DNA of 64,000 bases from Corynebacterium aurimucosum (GTDB lineage: Bacteria; Actinomycetota; Actinomycetes; Mycobacteriales; Mycobacteriaceae), in assembly GCF_030408555.1 (NCBI RefSeq), contig NZ_CP047048.1:558001-622000 (forward strand), read 5' to 3'. Shown one piece after another: positions 17,551 to 27,913 of the stretch. Made by a program: the position numbers and the translations under genes. How positions within the stretch are numbered: position 1 is the stretch's first letter; each line of letters opens with the position of its first letter. The notes beneath the pieces are model-generated. The model did no database searches, was not told where the DNA came from, and was given only the letters and a program-made list of their open reading frames with translations.

Positions 17551-20500
17551 GTGTCTGATACCGCCCACAAGTCCTTCTCCAAGATCTTGGTGGCCAACCG
17601 CGGTGAGATTGCCGTGCGTGCCTTCCGCGCCGCCTTTGAGGTCGGTTCCAAGACCGTTGCAATTTATCCCAAAGAAGACCGCAACTCCTTCCACCGCGCC
17701 TTCGCGGATGAAGCCGTGCGTATCGGTACCGAGGGTCAGCCGGTCAAGGCTTATCTCGATATCGATGAGGTTATTCGCGCCGCCAAGAAGTCCGGTGCGG
17801 ATGCCATTTACCCGGGGTATGGCTTCCTTTCAGAGCGTGCAGATTTGGCTCGCGCCTGCCGTGACAACGGCATCAAGTTCATCGGCCCCACGGCTGAGAC
17901 CCTCGACCTGACCGGCGATAAGGCCGCCGCTGTGGCTGCAGCTGAGGAAGCAGGGCTGCCTACGTTGAAGGACTCGAAGCCCTCGACGGACGTCGACAAG
18001 CTGGCGGAGTACGCCAAGGACTTTGAGTTCCCCGTCTTCGTGAAGGCAGTGGCCGGCGGTGGCGGCCGCGGTATGCGCTTCATCGAGAACGAAGCAGAAC
18101 TGAAGACCAAGTGCGCTGAGGCCTCCCGCGAGGCGGAGGCCGCCTTCGGCGATGGCAATGTTTACCTCGAGACCGCGGTCATTCGCCCGCAGCACATTGA
18201 GGTGCAGATTCTGGCTGACTCCCAGGGCAACGTCATGCACCTGTACGAGCGCGACTGCTCCGTGCAGCGTCGCCACCAGAAGGTTGTGGAGATTGCCCCG
18301 GCGCCGACGCTGGACCCGGAACTGCGATACCGCATCTGCGCGGACGCCGTGAAGTTCTGCGAGCACATCAATTACGAGGGCGCTGGTACCGTCGAGTTCC
18401 TTGTTGATGAGAAGGGCAACCACGTCTTCATCGAGATGAACCCGCGCGTGCAGGTCGAGCACACCGTGACCGAGGAGGTCACGGGCGTGGACATCGTGAA
18501 GTCTCAGATGCAGATTGCCGCGGGCCTCTCCCTGGAGGAGCTGGGCCTCAAGCAGGAGGATATCCACATCACCGGCGCGGCACTGCAGTGCCGTATCACC
18601 ACTGAGGACCCCTCTAACGGCTTCCGCCCAGATACCGGCACGCTGACCCAGTACCGCTCGCCGGGCGGCGCGGGCGTGCGTCTCGACGGTGCAACGGCCG
18701 TCGGCGCGGAGATCTCCCCGAACTTTGACTCGCTGCTGGTGAAGATGACCTGCCGCGGTGTCACTTTCGAGCAAGCCGTGGCCCGTGCGCAGCGCGCGCT
18801 CAACGAGTTCACCGTGGCCGGCGTGGCCACCAATATCGGCTTCCTGCGCGCTCTGTTGCGCGAGCCGGACTTCGTCAACACTCGCGTGGACACCAGCTTC
18901 ATTCCGGAGCACCCGGACCTGCTGAAGGCCCCGCCGGCTGTGGACGAATCTGGCCGCATCATCGACTACATCGCTGACGTGACCGTCAACAAGCCGAACG
19001 GTGAGCGTCCGACCACCCTGCGCCCCTTCGATAAGCTGCCGGATCTGGACTTTAACTCCGAGCTGCCGCGCGGTTCCCGTGACGACTTGCTGGAGCTGGG
19101 CCCGAAGAAGTGGGCAGAAAAGATCCGTAAGCAGGATGCTCTGGCGGTCACCGATACCACCTTCCGCGATGCTCACCAGTCCCTGCTGGCTACCCGCGTG
19201 CGCGGTACCGCTCTGGTCACGGCTGCTGAAGCCGTCGCCCGCATGACCCCGGAACTCTACTCCGTGGAGGCGTGGGGTGGTGCTACTTACGATGTCGCCA
19301 TGCGCTTCCTCAAGGAGGACCCGTGGGTGCGCCTGGATCTGCTGCGTGAGGCCATGCCGAACCAAAACATCCAGATGCTGCTGCGTGGCCGCAACACCGT
19401 GGGCTACTCGCCGTACTCCAACGATGTGTGCACCGGCTTCGTGCAGGAGGCTGCTAAGTCCGGCGTGGATATCTTCCGTATCTTCGATGCGCTAAACGAC
19501 GTCACCCAGATGCGCCCGGCTATCGACGCCGTCCTAGAGACCAACACCACCGTGGCCGAGGTTGCCATGGCCTACTCCGGCGACATGTGCTCCCCGGATG
19601 AGAAGCTCTACACGCTGGATTACTACCTCAAGCTGGCCGAAGAGATCGTCAACACCGGCGCCCACGTCTTGGCCATTAAGGACATGGCAGGCCTGCTGCG
19701 TCCGGAGTCCGCATCCAAGCTGGTCATGGCTCTGCGCAAGGAGTTTGATCTGCCGGTTCACGTGCACACGCACGATACCGCGGGTGGCCAGCTGGCTACC
19801 TACTACGCGGCGGCCCTCTCTGGCGCGGACATCGTCGACGGTGCCTCCGCACCGCTAGCGGGAACCACCTCTCAGCCATCGCTGTCCGCCATCATCGCGG
19901 CATTCTCCAACTCCTCGCGTGACACCGGTATTTCCCTCAAGGCAGTCTCTGACCTGGAGCCCTACTGGGAGGCAGTACGCCAGCTCTACCAGCCGTTCGA
20001 GAAGGGCATTCCTGGACCGACCGGCCGCGTCTACCGCCACGAGATTCCGGGCGGCCAGCTGTCCAACCTGCGCGCGCAGGCTACTGCGCTGGGCTTGGAG
20101 GACCGCTTCGAGGTTATCGAGGACACCTACGCTGCGGTGAACGAGATGCTTGGCCGCCCGACCAAGGTGACTCCGTCCTCCAAGGTGGTCGGTGACCTCG
20201 CTCTGCACCTCGTGGGTGCTGGCGTGGACCCGGCTGACTTCGAGGCCAACCCCACCAAGTACGACATCCCGGATTCCGTCATCGCCTTCCTACGCGGTGA
20301 GCTCGGTACGCCTCCGGGTGGCTGGCCGCCGCTGCGCGACAAGGTCCTGGAGGGCCGCGCGCCTGGCGACGTCGCCGTCAAGCCCGTCCCCGAAGAGGAG
20401 AAGAAGCACCTGAGTTCGGATGATTCCACCGAGCGCCGTGCCTCCCTCAACCGCTTGCTCTTCCCGAAGCAGTTCGAGGAGTTCAACGAGTTCCGCCGCA

Positions 20501-20982
20501 CCTACGGCAATACCGAGGCGCTGACGGATACCGTCTTCTTCTACGGACTGGAAGAAGGTAAGGACTACATTGTCCACCACTTCCCGGAGGGCTCCAACGA
20601 CCGCGCAGACCTCAAGCCCATCACCTTGCGTCTTGATGCTATGGGTGAGCCGGACGAGAAGGGCATCCGCAACGTCGTACTCAACGTCAACGGCCAGATC
20701 CGCCCGCTCAAGGTTCGCGACAACAACGTTGAGTCCACTGTCGCCACCGTGGAGAAGGCTGACCCGTCCAACGAGGGCCACGTGGCCGCACCGTTTGCCG
20801 GCGTGGTGAACCCGACCGCCAAGCCGGGTGACGAGGTCAAGGCCGGCGACCAGATCGCCGTCATCGAGGCCATGAAGATGGAAGCCTCCATCTCCGCCAC
20901 CAAGGATGGCACCATCGAGCGCGTCGCCATCGGCGCCGCCACCAAGGTTGAGGGCGGCGACCTCATCGCGGTCATCAACTAA
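17551..20982 (+). CDS. pyc: Pyruvate carboxylase
   Basis: 1143 residues from GTG 17551 (GAAAGGA upstream), the expected size of the one-chain enzyme. Order of domains: biotin carboxylase with ATP-grasp loop GGGGRGMRF (about residue 170), carboxyltransferase opening with TDTTFRDAHQSLLATR (about 535-550) including metal-binding HVHTHDTAGG (about 735), and C-terminal biotinyl domain with EAMKMEAS, the Lys being the biotin site (about 1109). It carboxylates pyruvate to oxaloacetate, the main anaplerotic step of corynebacteria, and supplies oxaloacetate to PrpC. Biotin would be attached by the BirA encoded at 45466. Confidence 0.98.
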   Translation: MSDTAHKSFSKILVANRGEIAVRAFRAAFEVGSKTVAIYPKEDRNSFHRAFADEAVRIGTEGQPVKAYLDIDEVIRAAKKSGADAIYPGYGFLSERADLARACRDNGIKFIGPTAETLDLTGDKAAAVAAAEEAGLPTLKDSKPSTDVDKLAEYAKDFEFPVFVKAVAGGGGRGMRFIENEAELKTKCAEASREAEAAFGDGNVYLETAVIRPQHIEVQILADSQGNVMHLYERDCSVQRRHQKVVEIAPAPTLDPELRYRICADAVKFCEHINYEGAGTVEFLVDEKGNHVFIEMNPRVQVEHTVTEEVTGVDIVKSQMQIAAGLSLEELGLKQEDIHITGAALQCRITTEDPSNGFRPDTGTLTQYRSPGGAGVRLDGATAVGAEISPNFDSLLVKMTCRGVTFEQAVARAQRALNEFTVAGVATNIGFLRALLREPDFVNTRVDTSFIPEHPDLLKAPPAVDESGRIIDYIADVTVNKPNGERPTTLRPFDKLPDLDFNSELPRGSRDDLLELGPKKWAEKIRKQDALAVTDTTFRDAHQSLLATRVRGTALVTAAEAVARMTPELYSVEAWGGATYDVAMRFLKEDPWVRLDLLREAMPNQNIQMLLRGRNTVGYSPYSNDVCTGFVQEAAKSGVDIFRIFDALNDVTQMRPAIDAVLETNTTVAEVAMAYSGDMCSPDEKLYTLDYYLKLAEEIVNTGAHVLAIKDMAGLLRPESASKLVMALRKEFDLPVHVHTHDTAGGQLATYYAAALSGADIVDGASAPLAGTTSQPSLSAIIAAFSNSSRDTGISLKAVSDLEPYWEAVRQLYQPFEKGIPGPTGRVYRHEIPGGQLSNLRAQATALGLEDRFEVIEDTYAAVNEMLGRPTKVTPSSKVVGDLALHLVGAGVDPADFEANPTKYDIPDSVIAFLRGELGTPPGGWPPLRDKVLEGRAPGDVAVKPVPEEEKKHLSSDDSTERRASLNRLLFPKQFEEFNEFRRTYGNTEALTDTVFFYGLEEGKDYIVHHFPEGSNDRADLKPITLRLDAMGEPDEKGIRNVVLNVNGQIRPLKVRDNNVESTVATVEKADPSNEGHVAAPFAGVVNPTAKPGDEVKAGDQIAVIEAMKMEASISATKDGTIERVAIGAATKVEGGDLIAVIN

Positions 20983-21157
20983 AGACCGACTTAGGTCATG
21001 GATGGGTGAGCAGCGTCATTCTTGGCGCTGCTCCCTGGTGGTTTTGGCGGTGGGATGGGATTCTTCCTCACTACATTGACCTAAGCCAGGAGGGCGCCTC
21101 GCAAAAGGCATCTGGCAGAAGGCATCTTTGGGTCCAAAAACGCCATCTGCACTGAGT

Positions 21158-21189
21158 AAAAGGCGTTTTCAGCCGTGAAAACGCCTTTT
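21158..21189. terminator. Perfect 14-bp hairpin, repeat family member, likely bidirectional terminator
   Basis: AAAAGGCGTTTTCA (21158-21171) and TGAAAACGCCTTTT (21176-21189) form a perfect stem with loop GCCG. Each strand ends in TTTT, so it could end transcription from pyc and from the opposite side. Related hairpins occur at 46494, 46540 and 56372. Confidence 0.65.
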
Positions 21190-21390
21190 GACTGATGCCT
21201 TTTATCAGACGCCTCCCGCATGTCGATGGAGGCACGTAGACGTTGCGCGTTGCGAGGGGAGCGAAGAAGCTAGTCGCGTTTTCGCGAAGATACGTGCAGC
21301 GTTATACGGAAACCGTCGTTGTGGCCCGACTTGGATCCGCGGTGGGTGAGCAACGTCGCTCTTCGCGCTGCCGTAGGCGCGCCGCGAAAG

Positions 21391-21450
21391 GTGTCGAGTA
21401 TAGTCGACACTTTTAGAAGAAACCGAGGAAGTGTCGAGTATAGTCGACAT
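21391..21450. repeat. Two copies of a 20-bp inverted repeat
   Basis: GTGTCGAGTATAGTCGACAC (21391-21410) has 7-bp arms GTGTCGA/TCGACAC around GTATAG. A second copy differs only at the last base (21431-21450, ending CAT). The copies begin 40 bp apart, about four helical turns, which would suit two bound protein dimers; the function is unknown. Confidence 0.6.
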
Positions 21451-21539
21451 CTTTTGTCGGCTTGCGGGGACCTGACCCCTGTTAGGTAGACACCTGATAT
21501 CCAGCCCTGTTGGGTTGGGAAGAAAGGTAATCTACCACC

Positions 21540-21840
21540 ATGCCTAGGTACTCCGAACAGTTCAAACGTGATGCTGTGGCCCTCTACGAAAACAATGAGG
21601 ACCTCTCACTTCACGCGGCTTCAGCAGAGCTAGGAATCAATCGTTCCTCACTTTATTCCTGGCTTAAGCAGTACGGCACCGGCAAGCGTGTCCGCACAAA
21701 AAGCATGCGCGACAAGGCACAGGCGACGACTGATTCTGAGCGGATCCGCCAGTGAGACAAAAGAAGTCTCTAAGCTTCGTGAAGAACGCGATATCCTGCG
21801 TAAGGCCGCGAAATATTTTGCCGAAGAGACACGCTGGTAA
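21540..21840 (+). pseudogene. IS3 transposase OrfA, frameshifted
   Basis: Frame one encodes 71 residues with an N-terminal helix-turn-helix (YSEQFKRDAVALYE ... ELGINRSSLYSWLKQYG), then stops at 21753. The usual OrfA continuation (KEVSKLREERDILRKAAKYF, the leucine-zipper end) is found in the +1 frame and stops at 21838. A two-base loss or one-base gain near 21750 would explain this. From that second frame a normal -1 slip would enter orfB, as expected of IS3 elements. Confidence 0.75.
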
Positions 21841-21890
21841 TCCGCTTCCAGTTTGTCTATGACCATCGAACCGAGTACTCGGTCAAGCGG

Positions 21891-22733
21891 ATGTGCCACG
21901 TGTTAAAGCTCAATCGCTCCTCGTTCTACAAATGGGTCAACACCCGCGAAAAACGCAGGTTAGAGATGTGTTCGGATGCTCTTATTGGTGCACGAATCAA
22001 GAGCATCTTCGATGATGAGCACGGGCTTTATGGTGCTAAACGCATCGCTGCAAGCCTTAAAGCCGATACGGACTTTCCTCCGATCAATCACAAGAAGGTC
22101 GCACGCATTATGAAATCCATGGGGCTAAAAGGCTTTACTAAACAACGTCGATGTGTCACTACCAGGCGCAAGCCTGGTCATCGAGTCATGCCAGATTTAG
22201 TAGGCCGCAAATTCACCGCTGATAAGCCGAACCAGGTGTATGTAGGCGATATCACCTACCTGCCGTGTAAGGGAGGCAAGAACATGTACCTTGCCACAGT
22301 CATCGACGTCTACTCGCGCAAACTTGTCGGTCATGCGCTCGCCGATCACATGCGGGTATCGCTGGTTATCGAAGCTTTGTCCCATGCCAGCAAGGTTCGC
22401 GGAAGCCTTAAAGGGGTAATTTTCCATTCTGATCATGGCAGTGTGTACACCTCACAGGCTTTTCAAGACCACTGCACCCAACTTGGTGTTCGCCAATCCA
22501 TGGGAGCAGTGGGAACGAGTGCCGATAATGCCCTGGCAGAATCGTTTAACGCCACTTTAAAGCGTGAAGTTCTGCGAGATAGGAAAGTTTTTGACAATCC
22601 CATCATCTGCCGCCAAGAAGTCTTCCGATGGTGCATGCGCTACAACACGCGCAGACGGCACTCCTGGTGCAACCTTCTAGCCCCCGATGACTTCGAAGCA
22701 CTCACATCAGCTACACTGACCCAAGCAGCATAG
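21891..22733 (+). CDS. IS3 transposase OrfB (DDE integrase domain)
   Basis: 280 residues from ATG 21891; the frame is open to about 21834 and encodes typical OrfB N-terminal sequence (RFQFVYDHRTEYSVKRM), consistent with translation by -1 frameshift from orfA rather than by its own start. Motifs: HTH_21-like region, then the rve core with D in VGDITYLP, D in HSDHGSVYT and E in LAESFNATLKRE, spaced as DD(35)E. The catalytic part looks intact, but the orfA frameshift probably prevents making the OrfAB fusion. Confidence 0.88.
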   Translation: MCHVLKLNRSSFYKWVNTREKRRLEMCSDALIGARIKSIFDDEHGLYGAKRIAASLKADTDFPPINHKKVARIMKSMGLKGFTKQRRCVTTRRKPGHRVMPDLVGRKFTADKPNQVYVGDITYLPCKGGKNMYLATVIDVYSRKLVGHALADHMRVSLVIEALSHASKVRGSLKGVIFHSDHGSVYTSQAFQDHCTQLGVRQSMGAVGTSADNALAESFNATLKREVLRDRKVFDNPIICRQEVFRWCMRYNTRRRHSWCNLLAPDDFEALTSATLTQAA

Positions 22734-22776
22734 CTAACCCCCGACGTGTCTACTTTCCGGGGGTCAGGCCCCGGTG

Positions 22777-23334
22777 CTAGAAACGCTTGAGCATCACGTG
22801 GGCATCCGGGCGGCCCGGGACGTCGATGTCGACGAAGCCCTCGGATTCATAAAGCTTGCGGGCGCCGGTGTTCTCCGGCTCAATCCACAGCGAAATGGCT
22901 GGGGCTTCCTGCGCCTCGGCGAGGTCGCAGGCGTTGCGCAGGAGGCGTCGCCCAGCGCCTAAGCCCCTGTAGCGGGATTCCACAGCAATGAAGAGCTCGG
23001 GGATCTCCTCTGGATCGAGGTCTGTGGCCCACTGGGACTCATCAAAAGGATCGGCCTCTGGATTGCCGGTGTAAGCAGCACCCTTCGCTTCAGTGGTGTA
23101 GTAGCGCAGCCACGCGCCACCAACGGGCACGCGGTGGCTGGAGACAGCGATGACGCCGCCGTCGACATGGGGAGACCATTCATCGACGTACAGCCCCACG
23201 TCAGGCGTGTGGAAGTCCCCGATATGGGCGTCCTCGTCACCGAGGACATCGGCGAGGAAAAGAAGGCGGGAGAGGTAGGTACGGTCGTGCTCCTTGGCCA
23301 ACCGTACGCCGAACTCGGAATCGTTAACGCTCAT
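22777..23334 (-). CDS. GNAT-family N-acetyltransferase
   Basis: 185 residues from ATG 23334 (GGAAGG upstream). The acetyl-CoA-binding motif A is seen as ESRYRGLGAGRRLLRNA (about residues 117-133), and the C-terminal ENTGARKLYESEGF is the usual GNAT motif B. It transfers an acetyl group to an unknown amine or protein; substrate cannot be inferred. It lies downstream of accBC on the same strand, separated by 260 bp with a large hairpin, so is likely transcribed on its own. The IS3 element ends 10 bp beyond its stop. Confidence 0.85.
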   Translation of the reverse strand: MSVNDSEFGVRLAKEHDRTYLSRLLFLADVLGDEDAHIGDFHTPDVGLYVDEWSPHVDGGVIAVSSHRVPVGGAWLRYYTTEAKGAAYTGNPEADPFDESQWATDLDPEEIPELFIAVESRYRGLGAGRRLLRNACDLAEAQEAPAISLWIEPENTGARKLYESEGFVDIDVPGRPDAHVMLKRF

Positions 23335-23440
23335 GCCTTCCGAGGCTACTTGATCTCTGAATTTAGTCACTAACTGAGTGACTCGAGGGGAGTTGGTGGC
23401 GCAATCCTGATGCGCCATTGCTGCATCCCCCCGGAGCGAC

Positions 23441-23504
23441 AAAACAGCACCCCGGTAAGTAGTACTCAGCGGGTAAGTAACCCGGAGCAGAGCTCCACCG
23501 GGGT
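23441..23504 (-). terminator. Large branched hairpin between accBC and the acetyltransferase gene
   Basis: On the minus strand ACCCCGGT (23504-23497) pairs with ACCGGGGT (23456-23449), closing a 64-base structure with an inner GGAGC/GCTCC hairpin, followed by GCTGTTTTG. It lies about 90-150 bases after accBC. Likely terminator; a structured RNA is possible. Confidence 0.5.
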
Positions 23505-23594
23505 ATCACGTCAAAGAGTACTTAACAGTGCTAATCGAGGCAAGGTTTGTCGCAGTTTTGCGCTGTTCTCTGCCGGCAGAGACGCATTAGCGAA

Positions 23595-25367
<1,773 letters not shown>

Positions 25368-25459
25368 GGCAGGAACCCTCCTCCATTTTTTCTGATAGGA
25401 CTGCGTACTATTCTTGCACACCAAAACATGAGGATACCTTCACATCTTGGTTTCGTGTC

Positions 25460-25494
25460 AAAAAATAAACCCGCACCAGCGTGGATGCGGGGTT
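25460..25494 (-). terminator. Rho-independent terminator after thtR
   Basis: On the minus strand AACCCCGCATCCA pairs with TGGTGCGGGTT (loop CGC, minor mismatches), followed by TATTTTTTG. It lies 15 bp after the thtR stop and separates it from accBC. Confidence 0.85.
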
Positions 25495-25508
25495 AATTCG
25501 GTGTGTTC

Positions 25509-26369
25509 TTAACGCTCAACGGGCATTCGAACCATGTTGCCCCACTCTGCCCACGAGCCATCGTAGACGCGCGGGTTGTCGAAGCCGAGCAGGTACTTGA
25601 GTACAAACCAGGTGTGTGCGGCCTGAGCGCCGACATGCGAGTAGAGGACGGTTTCCGTTGCGGGCTCTAGCTCGCCATAGTTGACCTTGAGCTCGCTGAG
25701 CGCGCGGAAGCAGCCGTTGGGGTAGACCGCTCGATCCCACTCGAGGTTGATGGCGCCTGGGATGTGACCGTGGGTCAAGGTGGTGCCGTAGGCAGACTCA
25801 CCAGTTCCGTTCTTGAGGGCAGCTTCGCCGCAGAACTCGTCTGGGCTGCGGGTGTCGACCACCGTGGCGGTGGAGCCGCGCAGCTCGTCGACGAAGATGC
25901 GGGATGATTCTTCGCGGGAAACCTCAGGGTAGGAGGAAGGGGTCGGGTCAGGGACCATAAACGAGGTATCGCGTTCCTCGGACATCCAGGCATCCCGGCC
26001 ACCATCGAGAAGCCGCACGTCTTCGTGGCCGTACAGCTCAAAGATCCACAGGGCGAATGCAGCCCACCAGTTGGACTTGTCTCCGTACAGGATGACGGTG
26101 TCATCGCGCTCGATGCCCTTCGAGCGAAGGAGGGCTGTGAAATCTTCCGCGCTGATGATGTCCCTCGTTGTGTTATCGAGCAACTCCGTCTGGACGTTGA
26201 TACGGATAGCGGTGGGGATGTGGCCGATATCGTAGAGGAGTGAATCCTCATCGACCTCGATGACGTGGAGGCCGTTGATGCCCAGTCGCGCGGATAGCCA
26301 CGGTGCGGACACGAGGCGCTCAGGGTGCGCGTACTCCTGGAAAGGGGGATTCGGGTCGAATTCGGCCAC
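25509..26369 (-). CDS. thtR: Rhodanese-like sulfurtransferase homologue without the usual catalytic Cys
   Basis: 286 residues from GTG 26369 (AGAAAGGCAGG upstream). Two rhodanese domains: SAPWLSARLG to GGRDAWMSEER, then LRGSTATVVDTRSP to the C-terminus DGSWAEWGNMVRMPVER. The closest family is CysA/SseA thiosulfate sulfurtransferase (thiosulfate + cyanide to thiocyanate + sulfite), and its active-site loop normally begins with Cys. Here the loop reads LYSHVGAQAAHTWF, with Ser (TCG codon) at that place. So sulfur transfer by the usual persulfide is doubtful. It lies upstream of accBC on the same strand, as in C. glutamicum (recalled). Confidence 0.85.
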   Translation of the reverse strand: MAEFDPNPPFQEYAHPERLVSAPWLSARLGINGLHVIEVDEDSLLYDIGHIPTAIRINVQTELLDNTTRDIISAEDFTALLRSKGIERDDTVILYGDKSNWWAAFALWIFELYGHEDVRLLDGGRDAWMSEERDTSFMVPDPTPSSYPEVSREESSRIFVDELRGSTATVVDTRSPDEFCGEAALKNGTGESAYGTTLTHGHIPGAINLEWDRAVYPNGCFRALSELKVNYGELEPATETVLYSHVGAQAAHTWFVLKYLLGFDNPRVYDGSWAEWGNMVRMPVER

Positions 26370-26658
26370 GGTCCACCTGCCTTTCTCGTTAAGGGGAAAC
26401 GTTCGCTTCAACTCTAGCGCGCTCGGCCGAAAAGTGGTCACGGGGGAGGGCTCTTTGTGGTGTTGGATACATTTTTATGCCGTAGGGCGCCAGCTCGCGT
26501 GCACTGGTTATAACAAGTGTGCAGGTCAGGGGCTAAAAACTGCGTTAAGCTCGACTTTTATCGCATTTTGGCGTCGCTTCTTCAGGTGAGCGAACAGGCC
26601 TCACCTGGGTTATTTTAAGAAGTGACACTCATTAACCCCCTAGCGAAAGGGAAGCACT

Positions 26659-27717
26659 GTGCACAAGGCAATCGTCGTCTTCGAGGTCGAGGGCGGATCC
26701 GACAAGCAGATCAATGGACACCGTAAGGACACCATGCCGATCGTCGACTGCATCAAGGATGCAGGCTGGCACGCAGAGGTCGTGTTCTACCGTCCCGAGT
26801 GGTCTGAGAAGCTCTTTGAGTATGTATCTGAGAACTTCGATGCCTACATTTCCCGCGTGAACCCGGGCAACATCCCGGGCGGTGAGAAGGGCTACTTCGA
26901 CTTGCTCACCAAGCTGTCCGACGCCGGCCTGGTCGGCATGTCCACCCCGTACGAGATGATGGCTTACGGCGCCAAGGATGCCCTGGTTAAGCTCAATGAC
27001 ACGGACCTGGTTCCGGCTGACACCGCCGCCTACTACGACGTCGAGTCCTTCCACAAGACCTTCCCGGCCTCCCTGTCCTACGGCGAGCGCGTGCTCAAGC
27101 AGAACCGCGGTTCCACTGGTTCCGGCATCTGGCGCGTGCGCCTTGCCGACGAGAAGCTGGCCGAGTCCGTCGAACCGGGCACCGCACTGCCTCTCGACAC
27201 CAAGATCAAGTGCACCGAGGCTGTGGACAACCACACCGAGGAGCGCGAGCTCGGCGAGTTTATGGATTTCTGCGACCAGTACATCGTGGGTGACAACGGC
27301 ATGCTCGTGGACATGCGCTTCATGCCGCGCATCGTTGAAGGCGAGATTCGTATTCTTCTCGTGGGCCCGGATCCGGTCTTCGTGGTGCACAAGAAGCCGG
27401 CTGAGGGCGGCGACGCTTTCTCCGCGACCCTGTTCTCCGGTGCTAAGTACACCTACCAGAAGCCGGAGGAGTGGCAGGAACTCGTCGACATGTTCGCTGA
27501 GGTCCGCCCGGTCATTGCAGAGAAGCTCGGTGGTGACAACATCCCACTGATCTGGACCGCAGACTTCATGCTGGCGGACGGTGAGAACGGCGAAGACACC
27601 TATGTCCTTGGTGAGATCAACTGCTCCTGCGTGGGCTTCACCTCTGAGCTGGACATGGGCATCCAGGAAAAGGTGGCGGCTGAAGCCATCAAGCGCGTGG
27701 AGGCCAAGCACGCATAA
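26659..27717 (+). CDS. ATP-grasp-type protein, Cj0069-like family
   Basis: 352 residues from GTG 26659 behind AAAGGGAAG. The centre resembles an ATP-grasp ligase: VLKQNRGSTGSGIWRV (ATP-binding loop, about residues 150-165), VDMRFMPRIVEGEIRILLV (about 215-233), and VLGEINCSCVGFTS near 318, with Glu and Asn as likely Mg2+ ligands. I recall this as the 'Cj0069 family', without a known reaction. No partner gene for a peptide or siderophore pathway is adjacent. Cytoplasmic, no signal peptide. Confidence 0.75.
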   Translation: MHKAIVVFEVEGGSDKQINGHRKDTMPIVDCIKDAGWHAEVVFYRPEWSEKLFEYVSENFDAYISRVNPGNIPGGEKGYFDLLTKLSDAGLVGMSTPYEMMAYGAKDALVKLNDTDLVPADTAAYYDVESFHKTFPASLSYGERVLKQNRGSTGSGIWRVRLADEKLAESVEPGTALPLDTKIKCTEAVDNHTEERELGEFMDFCDQYIVGDNGMLVDMRFMPRIVEGEIRILLVGPDPVFVVHKKPAEGGDAFSATLFSGAKYTYQKPEEWQELVDMFAEVRPVIAEKLGGDNIPLIWTADFMLADGENGEDTYVLGEINCSCVGFTSELDMGIQEKVAAEAIKRVEAKHA

Positions 27718-27746
27718 GCGTTTATTTTCGCGCTAGCCTTATCGAG

Positions 27747-27780
27747 TTTCCCCTGCCGCGGCCGGGGAAATTTGCATTTT
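27747..27780 (+). terminator. Terminator after the ATP-grasp gene
   Basis: TTTCCCC (27747-27753) pairs with GGGGAAA (27764-27770) across a GC-rich loop, followed by TTTGCATTTT. Located 30 bp after the stop. Confidence 0.65.
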
Positions 27781-27913
27781 CTTGGGGCTTATTCCCCGAG
27801 CCGGGCTGCCGGTGAGCGAGATCTCAGGTACGTTCGAAGGGGTAAAAATTGCGCCAGTGTAGTGCTGTAGCGTGCTGCGAAATTCGATGATTCTCCGAAA
27901 GGTCTAAGGAATA

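Larger units (their letters stand above)
20983..21472. repeat. Repeat-rich intergenic region between pyc and the IS3 element
   Basis: 490 bp without a credible gene. It holds a diverged direct repeat (GGGTGAGCAGCGTC at 21004 and GGGTGAGCAACGTC at 21345, each followed by a CGCGCTGC or GGCGCTGC), 14-nt units of the AAAAGGCATCTGGC type near 21103-21130, the 14-bp hairpin at 21158-21189 and two copies of a 20-bp inverted repeat at 21391 and 21431. The last two are listed separately. Confidence 0.6.
21473..22766 (+). mobile_element. IS3-family insertion sequence, 1294 bp, orfA frameshifted
   Basis: Imperfect 21-bp terminal inverted repeats define the ends: TGACCCC then TGTTAGGTAGACAC on the left (21473-21493), and the complement of TGACCCC then CGGAAAGTAGACAC on the right (22746-22766). 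Inside are orfA and orfB of an IS3-type transposase. I see no convincing target duplication (CC on the left, GGC on the right). It sits between pyc and the acyltransferase gene, whose stop lies ten bases beyond the right end, without breaking either. Confidence 0.85.

Noticed and set aside
17830..19365. 511-codon open frame antisense to pyc
   Set aside because: It lies entirely within the conserved pyc coding frame; codon pattern follows from GC-rich third positions. No family resemblance.
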